From NCBI GenBank assembly GCA_009772895.1, contig WOUP01000020.1, positions 1 to 54,250 on the forward strand: 54,250 nt of DNA. The letters run 5' to 3'. The translations under genes and the position numbers were made by a program. Of the stretch, positions 6,491-15,551 are shown one piece after another. The notes beneath the pieces are model-generated. The model did no database searches, had not been told where the DNA came from, and worked only from the letters and a program-made list of their open reading frames with translations. This DNA comes from Puniceicoccaceae bacterium 5H. Lineage in GTDB: Bacteria; Verrucomicrobiota; Verrucomicrobiia; Opitutales; Oceanipulchritudinaceae. Positions within the stretch are counted from its first letter, which is position 1, and each line of letters starts with the position of its first letter.

Positions 6491-8544
6491 TTGTCGAAGC
6501 CGGGGATTTCGGTGTCGATTTCGACCTCTTCAATCACCGGGTTGTCTGCCGGTGTGAAGGGTTCGCCGCCGAAGTTGACGCGGTTGGAAAACTTGCTGAG
6601 GCATGTGCCATAAGTCCGATCACAGCCCGCAGTCGCGTAGAGGGTCAGGCCGATTTCCGCTTGGCGAAACGGCAGCGAGAGGTAGAGCGTGTAGACGCCG
6701 GCGGCCAACTCCGCACGATTGATGGTCTGGATTTCGTTACCAACCTTCGCTTTGCCCAGCTGGAAGAAACTGGCGGCGCGGGCGCCGGTGAGGGCGAGTT
6801 GCACATAGGGTTGCCCGTTGGCTGTTGTCCCGAGCGCACCGATCTCGCCGCTTTCGCGCCAATCGGCTTCAGCCAGCCCGCAGAGGCCGCCGAACAGCTT
6901 GTGGGGGCAAGTGGGAGAGCCGAAGCCGCGGCCCGTTTTCTGCTCCATAATCCGCAGGATGCTAGCCACTTCCACAATCAGCTTTTCCTTGTCGTCAGCC
7001 TCTACGCGGAGCATTGAGGAGCGCACGAGCTGGTTGTCGAGCGCCGGCGCCGTGGCCGTCGTCTGCCAGATGGTGACTTCCAACACCTCATCGTTCTCGC
7101 CGCGTGTCCAAGCGCGGAGCGGGTGTGTGCCCGCCACATCGATCAACTCGACGTCGACGGGGTGCTTGACGGCGTTGCCGTCGCGCTTGATGGCGCCGTG
7201 GCTGAGATTGAAGTAGCCGAAGGTTTTGCCGCCGGCTTCGATCGCTTCGTAGTAGGAGGTGTAGCGCAGCGTCGCGAAGCTGCTCGATGGATTCTTCGCT
7301 TTGAACTCATAAAGGTAGATGGGTCGCGCGCCCACGCTGGCCGCGCTGTATTCCCACGGCAGTTCGACGAACTCGAAGGAGCCGGATCCGCTGGTAAGGG
7401 TATCATAGGTCAGGGCCAGCTCGCTCTTGGCAAAGCGGGCGCAGAGCAGCCAGCAAAGCACCACTTCCCGGCGGTCATGCGCGCCGCTCACAGGGTCGAC
7501 CAGGTCAATCCGCTCGACGCCTGCGACTAGAAGCGGATCCTCTTCGTCTTCGGTCGCGACAGTGTGGATTTTGAGCGGTTGCACACCGTCGGCAGAGGCT
7601 ATGCAAATGAACTGGTAGCCGGCCCTTTGGTTGAACCAGGCCGCCAACCCAGCGGCCACGTAGAGCGACTCTGCCCCGTCCTCGATGTCGCGGACTACGT
7701 CGTGGTTGGCTTGCCACTCGGGCAGCCAGAAGTCCATGTATTCGCCGCCCGCGAATTCCACCCAACGCCACCAGTCTTCGACCGTGTAGCACGGCTCCAA
7801 GTCGCTAAACTGAAAGGGCAGCTTGCGGTGGCGGACAGTGATTTCGTTGCGCGCGATGCGATCGGGATTCCCGAATCCCAGCTCGCGAAGATCTATAGCG
7901 GCGTCCCACCCACTGGTGACGCCGCCCCGACCGCTCGGCCAAAATGGCATGACCGCGCGGCCGGCAAATAGTTGCGGCTCGTAGGCCGCAGGGGCCGTGC
8001 GCCGGTTCCCGTGCTTTTCAACCCACGTCAATTCGAGGTCGCCCGCCTCGGCAGTGGGCTCGGCCAAGTCCGGATCCTTCTCGATGTAGCCCACCCGCCA
8101 CGGGATGATCCGCAGGTCCGGCCCCGGCACGATCGAAGGCGCACCGGCAAGGGTTACGGTATCGCCGGCCGCCGCGGTGAGCGTCACCACCTCGTAGTCC
8201 GTCGGACTGTTGAATAGCACGGCCTGCTTGACGTTCCAATCGTGGCGCAGCGGGCTTTCCGTCGTGATCGTCGTTCCGTCGATCGACGCCACCCAAGCCA
8301 TACCCGGCCAGAATGGGATCGCCACGTCCTTCGCCTGCAACTGGTCGAGCAGGTAGCGCAGGGCCTGAGTCTCTGCGATGGCGTTCGTGTCGACCTGATA
8401 GCGGAGCTGCCAGCGGCCCTCCCCGTCGTAGCGCTCGCGTTGCTCGCTTCCAGGCTCGGAAACGTGCACCTCCGTCCGAAACAGCCGGCTGAGCGTCAGG
8501 CCGGCCGCCGCAAGGGGCTCGAAGGTGAAGGGAACGGTGCTCAT
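6487..8544 (-). CDS. Tail protein with BR0599/DUF2163-type C-terminus
   Basis: A 685-residue distal tail protein. The C-terminal region carries the cysteine pattern of the phage BR0599/DUF2163 family: TCPHKLFGGLCGL, then GCDRTYGTCLSKFSNRVNFGG, followed by an acidic end. The N-terminal half (PFWPGMAWV, RVGYIEKDPDLAEPTAEAGDLELTW, PFQFSDLEPCYTVEDWW) resembles the separate upstream DUF2460-like protein of GTA-type tails, so two tail-tip proteins may be fused here. It lies directly upstream of the NlpC/P60 gene and 24 bp after the tape measure gene. Role: connecting tube and hub. Confidence 0.8.
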   Translation of the reverse strand: MSTVPFTFEPLAAAGLTLSRLFRTEVHVSEPGSEQRERYDGEGRWQLRYQVDTNAIAETQALRYLLDQLQAKDVAIPFWPGMAWVASIDGTTITTESPLRHDWNVKQAVLFNSPTDYEVVTLTAAAGDTVTLAGAPSIVPGPDLRIIPWRVGYIEKDPDLAEPTAEAGDLELTWVEKHGNRRTAPAAYEPQLFAGRAVMPFWPSGRGGVTSGWDAAIDLRELGFGNPDRIARNEITVRHRKLPFQFSDLEPCYTVEDWWRWVEFAGGEYMDFWLPEWQANHDVVRDIEDGAESLYVAAGLAAWFNQRAGYQFICIASADGVQPLKIHTVATEDEEDPLLVAGVERIDLVDPVSGAHDRREVVLCWLLCARFAKSELALTYDTLTSGSGSFEFVELPWEYSAASVGARPIYLYEFKAKNPSSSFATLRYTSYYEAIEAGGKTFGYFNLSHGAIKRDGNAVKHPVDVELIDVAGTHPLRAWTRGENDEVLEVTIWQTTATAPALDNQLVRSSMLRVEADDKEKLIVEVASILRIMEQKTGRGFGSPTCPHKLFGGLCGLAEADWRESGEIGALGTTANGQPYVQLALTGARAASFFQLGKAKVGNEIQTINRAELAAGVYTLYLSLPFRQAEIGLTLYATAGCDRTYGTCLSKFSNRVNFGGEPFTPADNPVIEEVEIDTEIPGFDK

Positions 8545-8568
8545 AGGAAAAGTGCCAATTTGGCGTTT

Positions 8569-11500
8569 TTAAATGGATAAAGACGCGCCATAGTCGCGCA
8601 TAAGGTCGATCATCACGCCCGGGCCGTCGCGCCGGATCGCCTGGCGCATGTCGGCTTCGTCGCGTATAAGGTAGATCGGGATGTTGCGTTGCTCGCCGCC
8701 GCGATTGTTCGCTGTGGTCGAGGTGGCTGATGGGCTGGCCACGACGGGGGCGGCTCCACCTATCGCCGCGATCACAGAGCCCCGACTGCCACCGGCGTTC
8801 ATGGCGCGCAGAGCAGGAGCAAATAAGTTTGTCGCGGCCGCCGTGATCATCGACTCACCGCGTGACATGCGGACCATGTTGGCGTCGTCACGAGGGCCAC
8901 CCCGACCGTCGAAGGCTACGACGCCATCGGCAAAACCAGGCGTTTGCACGCTGGTTGTAGACCCGTCGTATGGGTTGGTCGCTCCAACCGCCGGTTCGGC
9001 TGGCATCGAGCCTCCACCCATACCGCCGATCAGCGAGCCAATCAAGACCATGGCCAGCGCGCCGAAGGCCAGCGCAATGCCGAACGAGGCAATGCTTTTG
9101 ATGATCGCCGCCGGCGTCCACGCGGCCGCTTCCGTCATGCCCCGCATCTGCTCCTTGGCGGTTTCGGCATCCTTTGCAGCCGACTCAGTGCGCATCAGCC
9201 CCAACTTGGTCAGCGTCACTCGTGTCAGCGCGGCAATCCGCGCCTGCACCCATTCGGCGATTTCACGCGATGCGACCTTGCGAATACTTTTGCCGTAGTC
9301 GCTCCAGGCACTGCTCAGGTTTTGGGTGCCGTTAAGCATGTCCTCGATAGAAGAGCCCATAGCATCGAATGCCCCATCGGTCAGGTCGTAGACCGCATCG
9401 CCGATCGAGCCGAACGCAGCTTGGATCTCATAGAGGGCTCCCAACATCCCCTCCGACGCGCTCTGAAAGTGATCCATCGGATCGGTCAACCCGCCGATAC
9501 TGTCACCTGTCGGTGTAAAGTTCTGGCCGTCAGTGCTGTCAAACACGGGTTGGCCCTCCAGCCGAGCGCGGGACTCTTCCAGACGGGATGGGTTCTTCTT
9601 TACGAAGCCGCCTTCATCGCGCCCACTGGGCTGATAGCCTTGCAGTTTGGCCGCTGCGAGCAGTTCTGCATTCGATAGGGCGCGACCAGAACTTCCCGTT
9701 CCACCAGTGGCTGAATTGGGTTCGCCGGTAGAGGTCTTCTCGAGGCTTGCGGAGTTCTTTTCTAGTGCGGCGCTAAGCTTAGCGACTTCTTCTCCAAACC
9801 TTTCGGTGGCTGACTTTCCGTCGACTTGATTGGCTGAATCCAGGCCGGCTGACAAACCTCCAAAGTAATCTTCCAGCCAACCCCGGCGAGCATCCGCATT
9901 GCCAACAGTGTCGACGCGGATTTCCTGCATTATCTCATCGTAAGAGCGGGCTTGCCGGGGCTGGTAGTCGGCAGGAGCACCGGCGTCCGCGACTTCCGAG
10001 AATGACCGCGCACCGGGGATTTGCCCCTTCGCAATCATTTCGCCTGCACCCTTGAAATATTGCCCCAGCCGCGTAAAGCGGTTCTCAAAGTAGGTGGCGA
10101 TACGGTCCGCGGCAGCTTCAAAAGCTGCCACCAGGTAGGCCGTGGTGTTCATGGCCACGAAGCTGATCGAGTCGCTGAAAGCTTGGGCGAATTCTTTCAG
10201 CATCACCAGATTCGCCTTGAGCAGGCCCTTTTTGACGGTGTGGCCAAACTGGCTTTCCATTGTCCTGCCAGCGGCGTTCATGCCCGACTCGATACCTGCT
10301 TCGAGCGTCAGCGCGATCAGGTCGTCGACGCGGCCGGCAGCCCACTCTTGTTTGACCAACAGCACAAAGCCCCCGATCTGGTAGCCCAGGCGCTCGAACT
10401 TCCCTGATTCCAGCCCTTGGTCCAGCCATTCGTTTACCTCCCGTAAGACGGGGATCAACGATTCCGTGATCGGCCGGGCAATCCGATCCGTGACATAGGT
10501 GATGCGGTTCTGCATCCGCGTCAGGTGACGGGCGAAGCGATCAGCGGCGTCACCTACTTCGTCGCCGTAATATTTGCGCAGCGTCGCGGCGAACTTCGGC
10601 AGGAACTCATTGGAGTAAACATTTCCGAGCTCCATCTGTTTTGCCAGCTCAGCCGTCGTCATGCCCATCGCCTCGGCAGCGAGGGCGTTTGCGCCCGGCA
10701 GACGTTCGCCAAGCTGCTGGGTCAGCTCTTCGGCCGAGAGCTTACCCTTGTTCATGATCTGCTGGATGGCGTAGAGCGTGCCTTCCAGCGTCTCATTCGA
10801 AAGTCCCAAAACGGTACCTGCCTCCGACGTGGCTTCGAAAATTTCGCGTATTTCGGCCATCTGCAGCCCGGCTGGTTTGCCGGCTGCCAGCAGCTTCGAA
10901 TAGCTTCCGGCTGCGCTGCTGATCGCCACGCCTAGTCGATCCGCTTCGCGCTGGGCGTAAAGGAACTCTTCTGAGGCTAGCGCCTGGCTTCCGGTGACCG
11001 CCTTCAGGGTGAAGTTGTAGCGGTCCATCGTTTCGACCGCGTCGACGCCCTTGGTGATCAGGCCGCCGATGCCGCCGATGCCGAGGAAGATCGTCATGGC
11101 GCCCACGACTCCGAAAATCAGGTTGCGCATCGAGGCGAAGCCCCGATTGAGGGCGGCGACGCCACCCCGGCGCAGCTCGGCAGCCTTGCGGCGGACCCGG
11201 TCCATCATGTCGCCGAGGTGGTCGAGCATGCTGCGGTTCTCGTTGGTCTCCTTGGCGTTTTTGGCCATCTCATCAGATAGGCGCCGCATCGCAGTCTGCA
11301 TCTGATTCGTGGCCTGCTGCTTTTGGACGGCACTGGCGGCCGAGCCTTCCAGCGCTTCGCCGAGGATCCGCACCGCGCGGCCGTAGTCGCCGGCCGCTGC
11401 GGCTCCGGAGGCTTCCGCCCGGGCCAGCGCGAGCGACTGACTTGCGGCCCGCTCGGCCTCGATGCGGGCCTTTTCTTCGGCGGCCGCGACTTTCAGCTGC

Positions 11501-11931
11501 TCGATCTCTTGTTTCCGGGCGGCTTCAGCGGCTTCAGCTTCGGCCTTGGCCATGCTCCGGGTGATCGCCTGGAGCTGGTTGGTAGCCCGCTGCTTTCGCA
11601 CAGCGCTGGCGGCCGACTTGTCTAGCGCCTGGTTCAGCAGGTCGACTGCTTCTTTATACTTCCCTTCGGCGGCCGCGCCGGTGGCCTGCGCCCGGGCCAA
11701 CTCAAGGGCTTGGTTTGCCGAGCGCTCCAGCTGCTTGGCATTCTTCTCGGCTGCAGCGCCGGTTTCTCTCAGCGCGGTGGCGGCTTTGCGCTGCCCATCG
11801 CCTACGCCCTTGCTCGACTTGTCGAGACGGTCGGTGACGTCGACCAGCTTCTCGATCGAGACGCTGATCTTGTCAGCGACTGAGGAGAAGCCGTCGATCA
11901 GCTTCATCACAATCTCTAGTTTGTCGTCCAA
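8569..11931 (-). CDS. Tail tape measure protein
   Basis: A 1120-residue protein that sets tail length; by the usual 1.5 angstrom per residue rule it would give a tail of roughly 165-170 nm. Residues about 280-480 match the tape-measure N-terminal domain (RYNFTLKAVTGSQALASEEF, QQIMNKGKLSAEELTQQLGE, LPGANALAAEAMG). Residues about 70-230 contain a tandem duplication of about 100 residues (EGKYKEAVDLLNQALDKSAASAVRKQ and AGDYGRAVRILGEALEGSAASAVQKQ). Hydrophobic segments lie around residue 275 and near the C-terminus (FGIALAFGALAMVLIGSLIGG). It is preceded by the chaperone pair and followed by the distal tail genes, as in siphoviruses. Confidence 0.93.
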   Translation of the reverse strand: MDDKLEIVMKLIDGFSSVADKISVSIEKLVDVTDRLDKSSKGVGDGQRKAATALRETGAAAEKNAKQLERSANQALELARAQATGAAAEGKYKEAVDLLNQALDKSAASAVRKQRATNQLQAITRSMAKAEAEAAEAARKQEIEQLKVAAAEEKARIEAERAASQSLALARAEASGAAAAGDYGRAVRILGEALEGSAASAVQKQQATNQMQTAMRRLSDEMAKNAKETNENRSMLDHLGDMMDRVRRKAAELRRGGVAALNRGFASMRNLIFGVVGAMTIFLGIGGIGGLITKGVDAVETMDRYNFTLKAVTGSQALASEEFLYAQREADRLGVAISSAAGSYSKLLAAGKPAGLQMAEIREIFEATSEAGTVLGLSNETLEGTLYAIQQIMNKGKLSAEELTQQLGERLPGANALAAEAMGMTTAELAKQMELGNVYSNEFLPKFAATLRKYYGDEVGDAADRFARHLTRMQNRITYVTDRIARPITESLIPVLREVNEWLDQGLESGKFERLGYQIGGFVLLVKQEWAAGRVDDLIALTLEAGIESGMNAAGRTMESQFGHTVKKGLLKANLVMLKEFAQAFSDSISFVAMNTTAYLVAAFEAAADRIATYFENRFTRLGQYFKGAGEMIAKGQIPGARSFSEVADAGAPADYQPRQARSYDEIMQEIRVDTVGNADARRGWLEDYFGGLSAGLDSANQVDGKSATERFGEEVAKLSAALEKNSASLEKTSTGEPNSATGGTGSSGRALSNAELLAAAKLQGYQPSGRDEGGFVKKNPSRLEESRARLEGQPVFDSTDGQNFTPTGDSIGGLTDPMDHFQSASEGMLGALYEIQAAFGSIGDAVYDLTDGAFDAMGSSIEDMLNGTQNLSSAWSDYGKSIRKVASREIAEWVQARIAALTRVTLTKLGLMRTESAAKDAETAKEQMRGMTEAAAWTPAAIIKSIASFGIALAFGALAMVLIGSLIGGMGGGSMPAEPAVGATNPYDGSTTSVQTPGFADGVVAFDGRGGPRDDANMVRMSRGESMITAAATNLFAPALRAMNAGGSRGSVIAAIGGAAPVVASPSATSTTANNRGGEQRNIPIYLIRDEADMRQAIRRDGPGVMIDLMRDYGASLSI

Positions 11932-11952
11932 GGGTGCAGGTGGTGGGATGGT

Positions 11953-12320
11953 TTAGCGCAGGCGTCGGCTGCGTTCGGCGAAGGTTTCGCGCGGGGCGGG
12001 CGGTTCGATGTATTCTGGCTGGTGATAGCCGGCGGCCTTCTGGAGCTGGTTGCGCATCTGGTTGTAGCGCTTTTGCCCGCCTTCGCCCCAGACGCTGGCG
12101 GCGGCGGCCTGGTTGATTTCGAGTTCCATGAAGAGCGTCTGGTATTCGAGGCGCCGCAGCATCGCGTAAACGAGCTGGCCCTTGTCCACCGGCCACGCCA
12201 TGAGCTGCTCTTCGGTGATCCGGTGGACGATTTCGAGGTAGGTTCTTAGCTCTCCGTAGCTGCCGGCTCGGGAGTGTCTTCGGAGGTAGGTTTCGAGGCG
12301 GCGGTCTTGGTCATCAGGTC
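11953..12320 (-). CDS. -1 frame extension of the tail assembly chaperone (GT-like)
   Basis: In the -1 frame relative to the upstream gene, a protein-like stretch begins around LETYLRRHSRAGSYGELRTYL and runs to FAERSRRLR, just before the tape measure gene. The part after the upstream stop codon (LEIVHRITEEQLMAWPVDKGQ...) has no well-placed start of its own. This is the classic layout of siphovirus G/GT chaperones, made by programmed -1 frameshifting. The fused product would be about 295 residues. No canonical X XXY YYZ heptamer is seen. C GGG GAC at 12318-12324 is in frame but weak, so the slip site is unknown. The listed end is approximate. Confidence 0.65.
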
Positions 12321-12851
12321 CCCGAAGAGATTCGTCAGCAGCTGGCCCGAAACCTTCCCGGCTTCCTCCCGGAGAGCGTCCCGCATGGATTCCACCATCA
12401 TGGCCGTCTCGTCGATGCCCGTAGCCTTGATCTTGGCCGCCCGTCGCTGCGCCTGGATTTCGGCAGTCGCTTCCCTTTGCTCTTGCGCTTTCAAGAGCCT
12501 CTTCTTTTGCAAGGCGCTCCATTTCTCGAACAAAGGGAGCTGCAGCTCCGTCCCTTCTTCGACAAGCTGGAATTGGCTTTCAGCATCGAGGGCGTTAAAC
12601 CACTCTTCAAAGCCGAAGTCTTTGGTCACAGGCGTTTCGGTGGTGGTGCCGTTGGCATCCGTTTGCAGGATCTTCTCGGTCCAGAGCTTGGCGGCCTCGT
12701 GTTCCGCCAGCCCGCCAAGCTGGTAAATCTCGAACTGCGGCATGACCCCCATGCCGATCTTCTTGATGATGACCTGCAGCTGCTCGCCCAGGTCGGTGAA
12801 AAGGATGAGTTGCTTGCGCCCCTCGTTCCAGATGTCTTGTTCGGTATTCAT
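12246..12851 (-). CDS. Tail assembly chaperone (G-like)
   Basis: A 201-residue, mostly helical and charged protein lying between the tail tube region and the tape measure gene, where the G-type chaperone is always found. Its C-terminus (TKTAASKPTSEDTPEPAATES) is disordered. The next frame continues over the stop codon, as expected for a frameshifting chaperone. It probably coats the tape measure protein during tail assembly. There is no sequence motif to prove this; the call rests on position, composition and the overlapping -1 frame. Confidence 0.7.
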   Translation of the reverse strand: MNTEQDIWNEGRKQLILFTDLGEQLQVIIKKIGMGVMPQFEIYQLGGLAEHEAAKLWTEKILQTDANGTTTETPVTKDFGFEEWFNALDAESQFQLVEEGTELQLPLFEKWSALQKKRLLKAQEQREATAEIQAQRRAAKIKATGIDETAMMVESMRDALREEAGKVSGQLLTNLFGDLMTKTAASKPTSEDTPEPAATES

Positions 12852-12871
12852 AGTGGGTGGTGGGTTTGAAA

Positions 12872-15499
12872 TCAGGTAGTAATTTGCTGGTAAGGGTCAC
12901 TGGTGCCTGGCCCGATAAAGACGTGATTGCCTGCGCCCACATAAATACGCGCAGTGGTGCCTAAATCGGGATTGTAAATGACTAGAGGTTTCCCAGCCGT
13001 AGTTTTGACCTCTAGCTGTGCCTCATGCTTGACGGGCTTTTTCCACAAGACCTTTGCGAGCTGTAGGTCCCAGACCTCCCAAAGGTCTTTATCCTGGTAG
13101 TTGCTCCCCCGAAAATCATGCTTCCAAACGCCAAAATCCAATTGTGTAGCGATGCCAGCGGCGACCTTTGGATCGATTGCCCAAATACGGTCCCCGCCTC
13201 CGGCGCCGAAAGACGGCGCAGCGAAGTTTGAATTCGAATTTTCGTCGAGGTAGGTATTGATGATCAGAGGACTCGTGCGCACCGATGCATAGATCGTATT
13301 TCCGGCCAGTCGAGGGTCAGGATATACGCGCAGCAGAGCCAGCCGGTCTGGGTTCCCTCGGACGTCTACGCCCCACGCCATGTTACGTGCATAGACAGAC
13401 GTCGCTGCTGGGAATACTCCACTCACGCTTTGCATTTCCAATAGACTGTGGAGCTGACCGAGCGCGTAGGACTGCAGTATATTACTACCACAAAATGCGA
13501 GGATGTTCGTGCCCGTCTGTGCGCCTCTGACGACGATCGGAGCCGAGATATAACATTGATCCGAACGGGCGATACGTCGGAACGCGAACGTCGGGTTGGA
13601 TCCCCATGAGGCGGGCTCGACGTAGTCGCCATCTTCACCGCCTTGGGCAGTGAAGATCGTCCCTACATCATTTGTTTCCGCGCCGACGTTTGTCGCATCC
13701 GCTCCGGGAGAATTTTCAATGCGGTACTTTTGGCCTACTACCAGCCCAAGTGTGTGGTCAGCTACTTTGCCATCCTGCGACCAGGAAATTTCCCGTTTCG
13801 CATCGATTCGGGTTTCGACCGTGGCCCCGTATAACCGGTCGAGTTTCAGCAAACCCGCATTGAACATGCCTTCATTCTGACCGGCGAGAATGTAACATCC
13901 GGACATGTGGAAGGCCGATCCGTTCTCTGCGATGACCACAGGCGGGAGGAATCGCCCTTCCGCTGGGCACTGGGAACTCTCAAACTTACAATTCGTCACA
14001 TGGCACGAATGGAACTGATCGGCAAAAACCAGTGCAGCTCCATTGAAGCCCTCAAAATGACAGCCCAGAAAATGCACTTCATTCGAAACGAATTCAGCGC
14101 CTGAGACTACACCGTCATTCCCCCCTACAAAAACTGAAGGAACGCGGTCATCAGTCCAAGATCCGCCCCCGATCAGGACGGAGTCAGTGATCCGGAAATC
14201 TTGAAGGTGGTGACTGTGCAAAAGCTCATATCGGCAATTCTCATTGTAGACGGGTCCTTCGACGCGGCAGCACCACATTCGCCCCAGGCCGACATTTTTG
14301 AACGATAGCAGTGGAGCTGTAATGGACTCTCCGTTAAAACTGGTGCGGGTATCTTTGATACACACCCCATAAAATGATGTGCTGGCTCGAATGCCATTGT
14401 GGCTCGTAGGCACGCCGCCGCCTGGCAGCGACTCCGACACGAAGACGGGCTCATTCGATGTGCGCGTGATATAATGGCGGTCCGAATCTGCCGCTCTGTG
14501 GTCGAAGTTGCCGGGCCCCCAAATGGCCAGACCGATTTTGCATACTACCGGCTGGCTGACCGAGTATCGCCCTGGGACTTCGACCGAACGAAATATCTTG
14601 CAGGCACACTGCAGACCGTGCCACGCATCTGATGCATTTTCTCCGGCACGCTGATCAAACCATACAGGTGATCCTACGCCGCAAACAGGCAAGCCGTCTG
14701 CCCGCAACTGATCCGGGCTGTCCAGTTCGAATATCTGCGATGCACCTTCGGCGCGACCATTGAACAGCAGTTGAGCGCTGCCGGTCACTTTGATCACGCC
14801 GCCATCTCCTCTAAGCGTCACATCCGAGGGGACTTCGAGCGTGCCTGATGATATGGTCCAGCTGCCGCGCGGGATGGTGATCACTCCTTTGGTGGCATCA
14901 AACACAGCCTGAATAACGGTGCGCTGGTCAGAGGTACTCGGAATAGCCACTGAGCGCAGACTGAGTGCCACCGTGTTGTCGAGTCGCGTGAGCGCTCCCG
15001 CAACCGTATCACCGGAAAAGGTGACTGCACCAGCGGTGATCGGCAGCGGCGTCTGAGCTGGGAAAGAGGATGGTATATTCGTCAGCTGCTCCCACAGAAT
15101 GGCCTTGTCCGTCCCCTCGATCGACTCGCCGCCGTAGATCACATGGAAAGGCGACGTTTGAATCACATCGCCTGCAGGCTCGATCCATTTAATGCGCCCG
15201 AAAAGGGTAGGATAAGCCAGTCCTCCCAATAGATTGCCGCCTGTGTTCAGGGTGCCACTATAGTCACCTGCGTCTGTATTGCGGCTCCAGGCAGACAAGA
15301 CACTCCCGGGGATCGCATTCTCCAAATCATCGGGCACGTAAAGCTCGAGGACGATCGTAGCGCCTTCTGGTAGCATGGTCGGGGTCGAACCATTCACGAA
15401 AGACAACCGTAGCGGACGCGGTCCGCCACGTGAGATCCGTGCAGGTCCCCCGATCAGCTTTTTGGTGGCAAGGTCAACTTTGAGGAAAACGTAGCTCAT
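12872..15499 (-). CDS. Tailspike-like parallel beta-helix protein
   Basis: An 875-residue virion protein. Residues about 180-235 contain the pectate-lyase-3-type entry to a right-handed beta-helix (GVITIPRGSWTISSGTLEVP then LRGDGGVIKV). It continues with beta-helix-like rungs and ends in an intramolecular-chaperone-like or trimerisation-like tail (VYVGAGNHVFIGPGTSDPY region). The first 150 residues (FLKVDLATKKLIGG...) look like a virion-attachment domain with an immunoglobulin-like fold. It is likely a host polysaccharide-binding or -degrading spike. The position is odd: between the tail tube gene and the chaperone gene rather than after the hub, so it may have been inserted there later. Its base composition is somewhat less GC-rich than its neighbours. 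Confidence 0.72.
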   Translation of the reverse strand: MSYVFLKVDLATKKLIGGPARISRGGPRPLRLSFVNGSTPTMLPEGATIVLELYVPDDLENAIPGSVLSAWSRNTDAGDYSGTLNTGGNLLGGLAYPTLFGRIKWIEPAGDVIQTSPFHVIYGGESIEGTDKAILWEQLTNIPSSFPAQTPLPITAGAVTFSGDTVAGALTRLDNTVALSLRSVAIPSTSDQRTVIQAVFDATKGVITIPRGSWTISSGTLEVPSDVTLRGDGGVIKVTGSAQLLFNGRAEGASQIFELDSPDQLRADGLPVCGVGSPVWFDQRAGENASDAWHGLQCACKIFRSVEVPGRYSVSQPVVCKIGLAIWGPGNFDHRAADSDRHYITRTSNEPVFVSESLPGGGVPTSHNGIRASTSFYGVCIKDTRTSFNGESITAPLLSFKNVGLGRMWCCRVEGPVYNENCRYELLHSHHLQDFRITDSVLIGGGSWTDDRVPSVFVGGNDGVVSGAEFVSNEVHFLGCHFEGFNGAALVFADQFHSCHVTNCKFESSQCPAEGRFLPPVVIAENGSAFHMSGCYILAGQNEGMFNAGLLKLDRLYGATVETRIDAKREISWSQDGKVADHTLGLVVGQKYRIENSPGADATNVGAETNDVGTIFTAQGGEDGDYVEPASWGSNPTFAFRRIARSDQCYISAPIVVRGAQTGTNILAFCGSNILQSYALGQLHSLLEMQSVSGVFPAATSVYARNMAWGVDVRGNPDRLALLRVYPDPRLAGNTIYASVRTSPLIINTYLDENSNSNFAAPSFGAGGGDRIWAIDPKVAAGIATQLDFGVWKHDFRGSNYQDKDLWEVWDLQLAKVLWKKPVKHEAQLEVKTTAGKPLVIYNPDLGTTARIYVGAGNHVFIGPGTSDPYQQITT

Positions 15500-15551
15500 T
15501 GACAGGAATAAGCGCGCCGGGTTTTACCGGCGCGGGAAATGAAGATCCGCT

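Noticed and set aside
12318-12324. C GGG GAC as the programmed frameshift site
   Set aside because: In frame, but it does not follow X XXY YYZ, and re-pairing after a -1 slip would be poor, so it was not annotated as a slip site.
12872-15499. Diversity-generating retroelement acting on the spike gene
   Set aside because: No reverse transcriptase, template repeat or accessory gene is present anywhere in the window.
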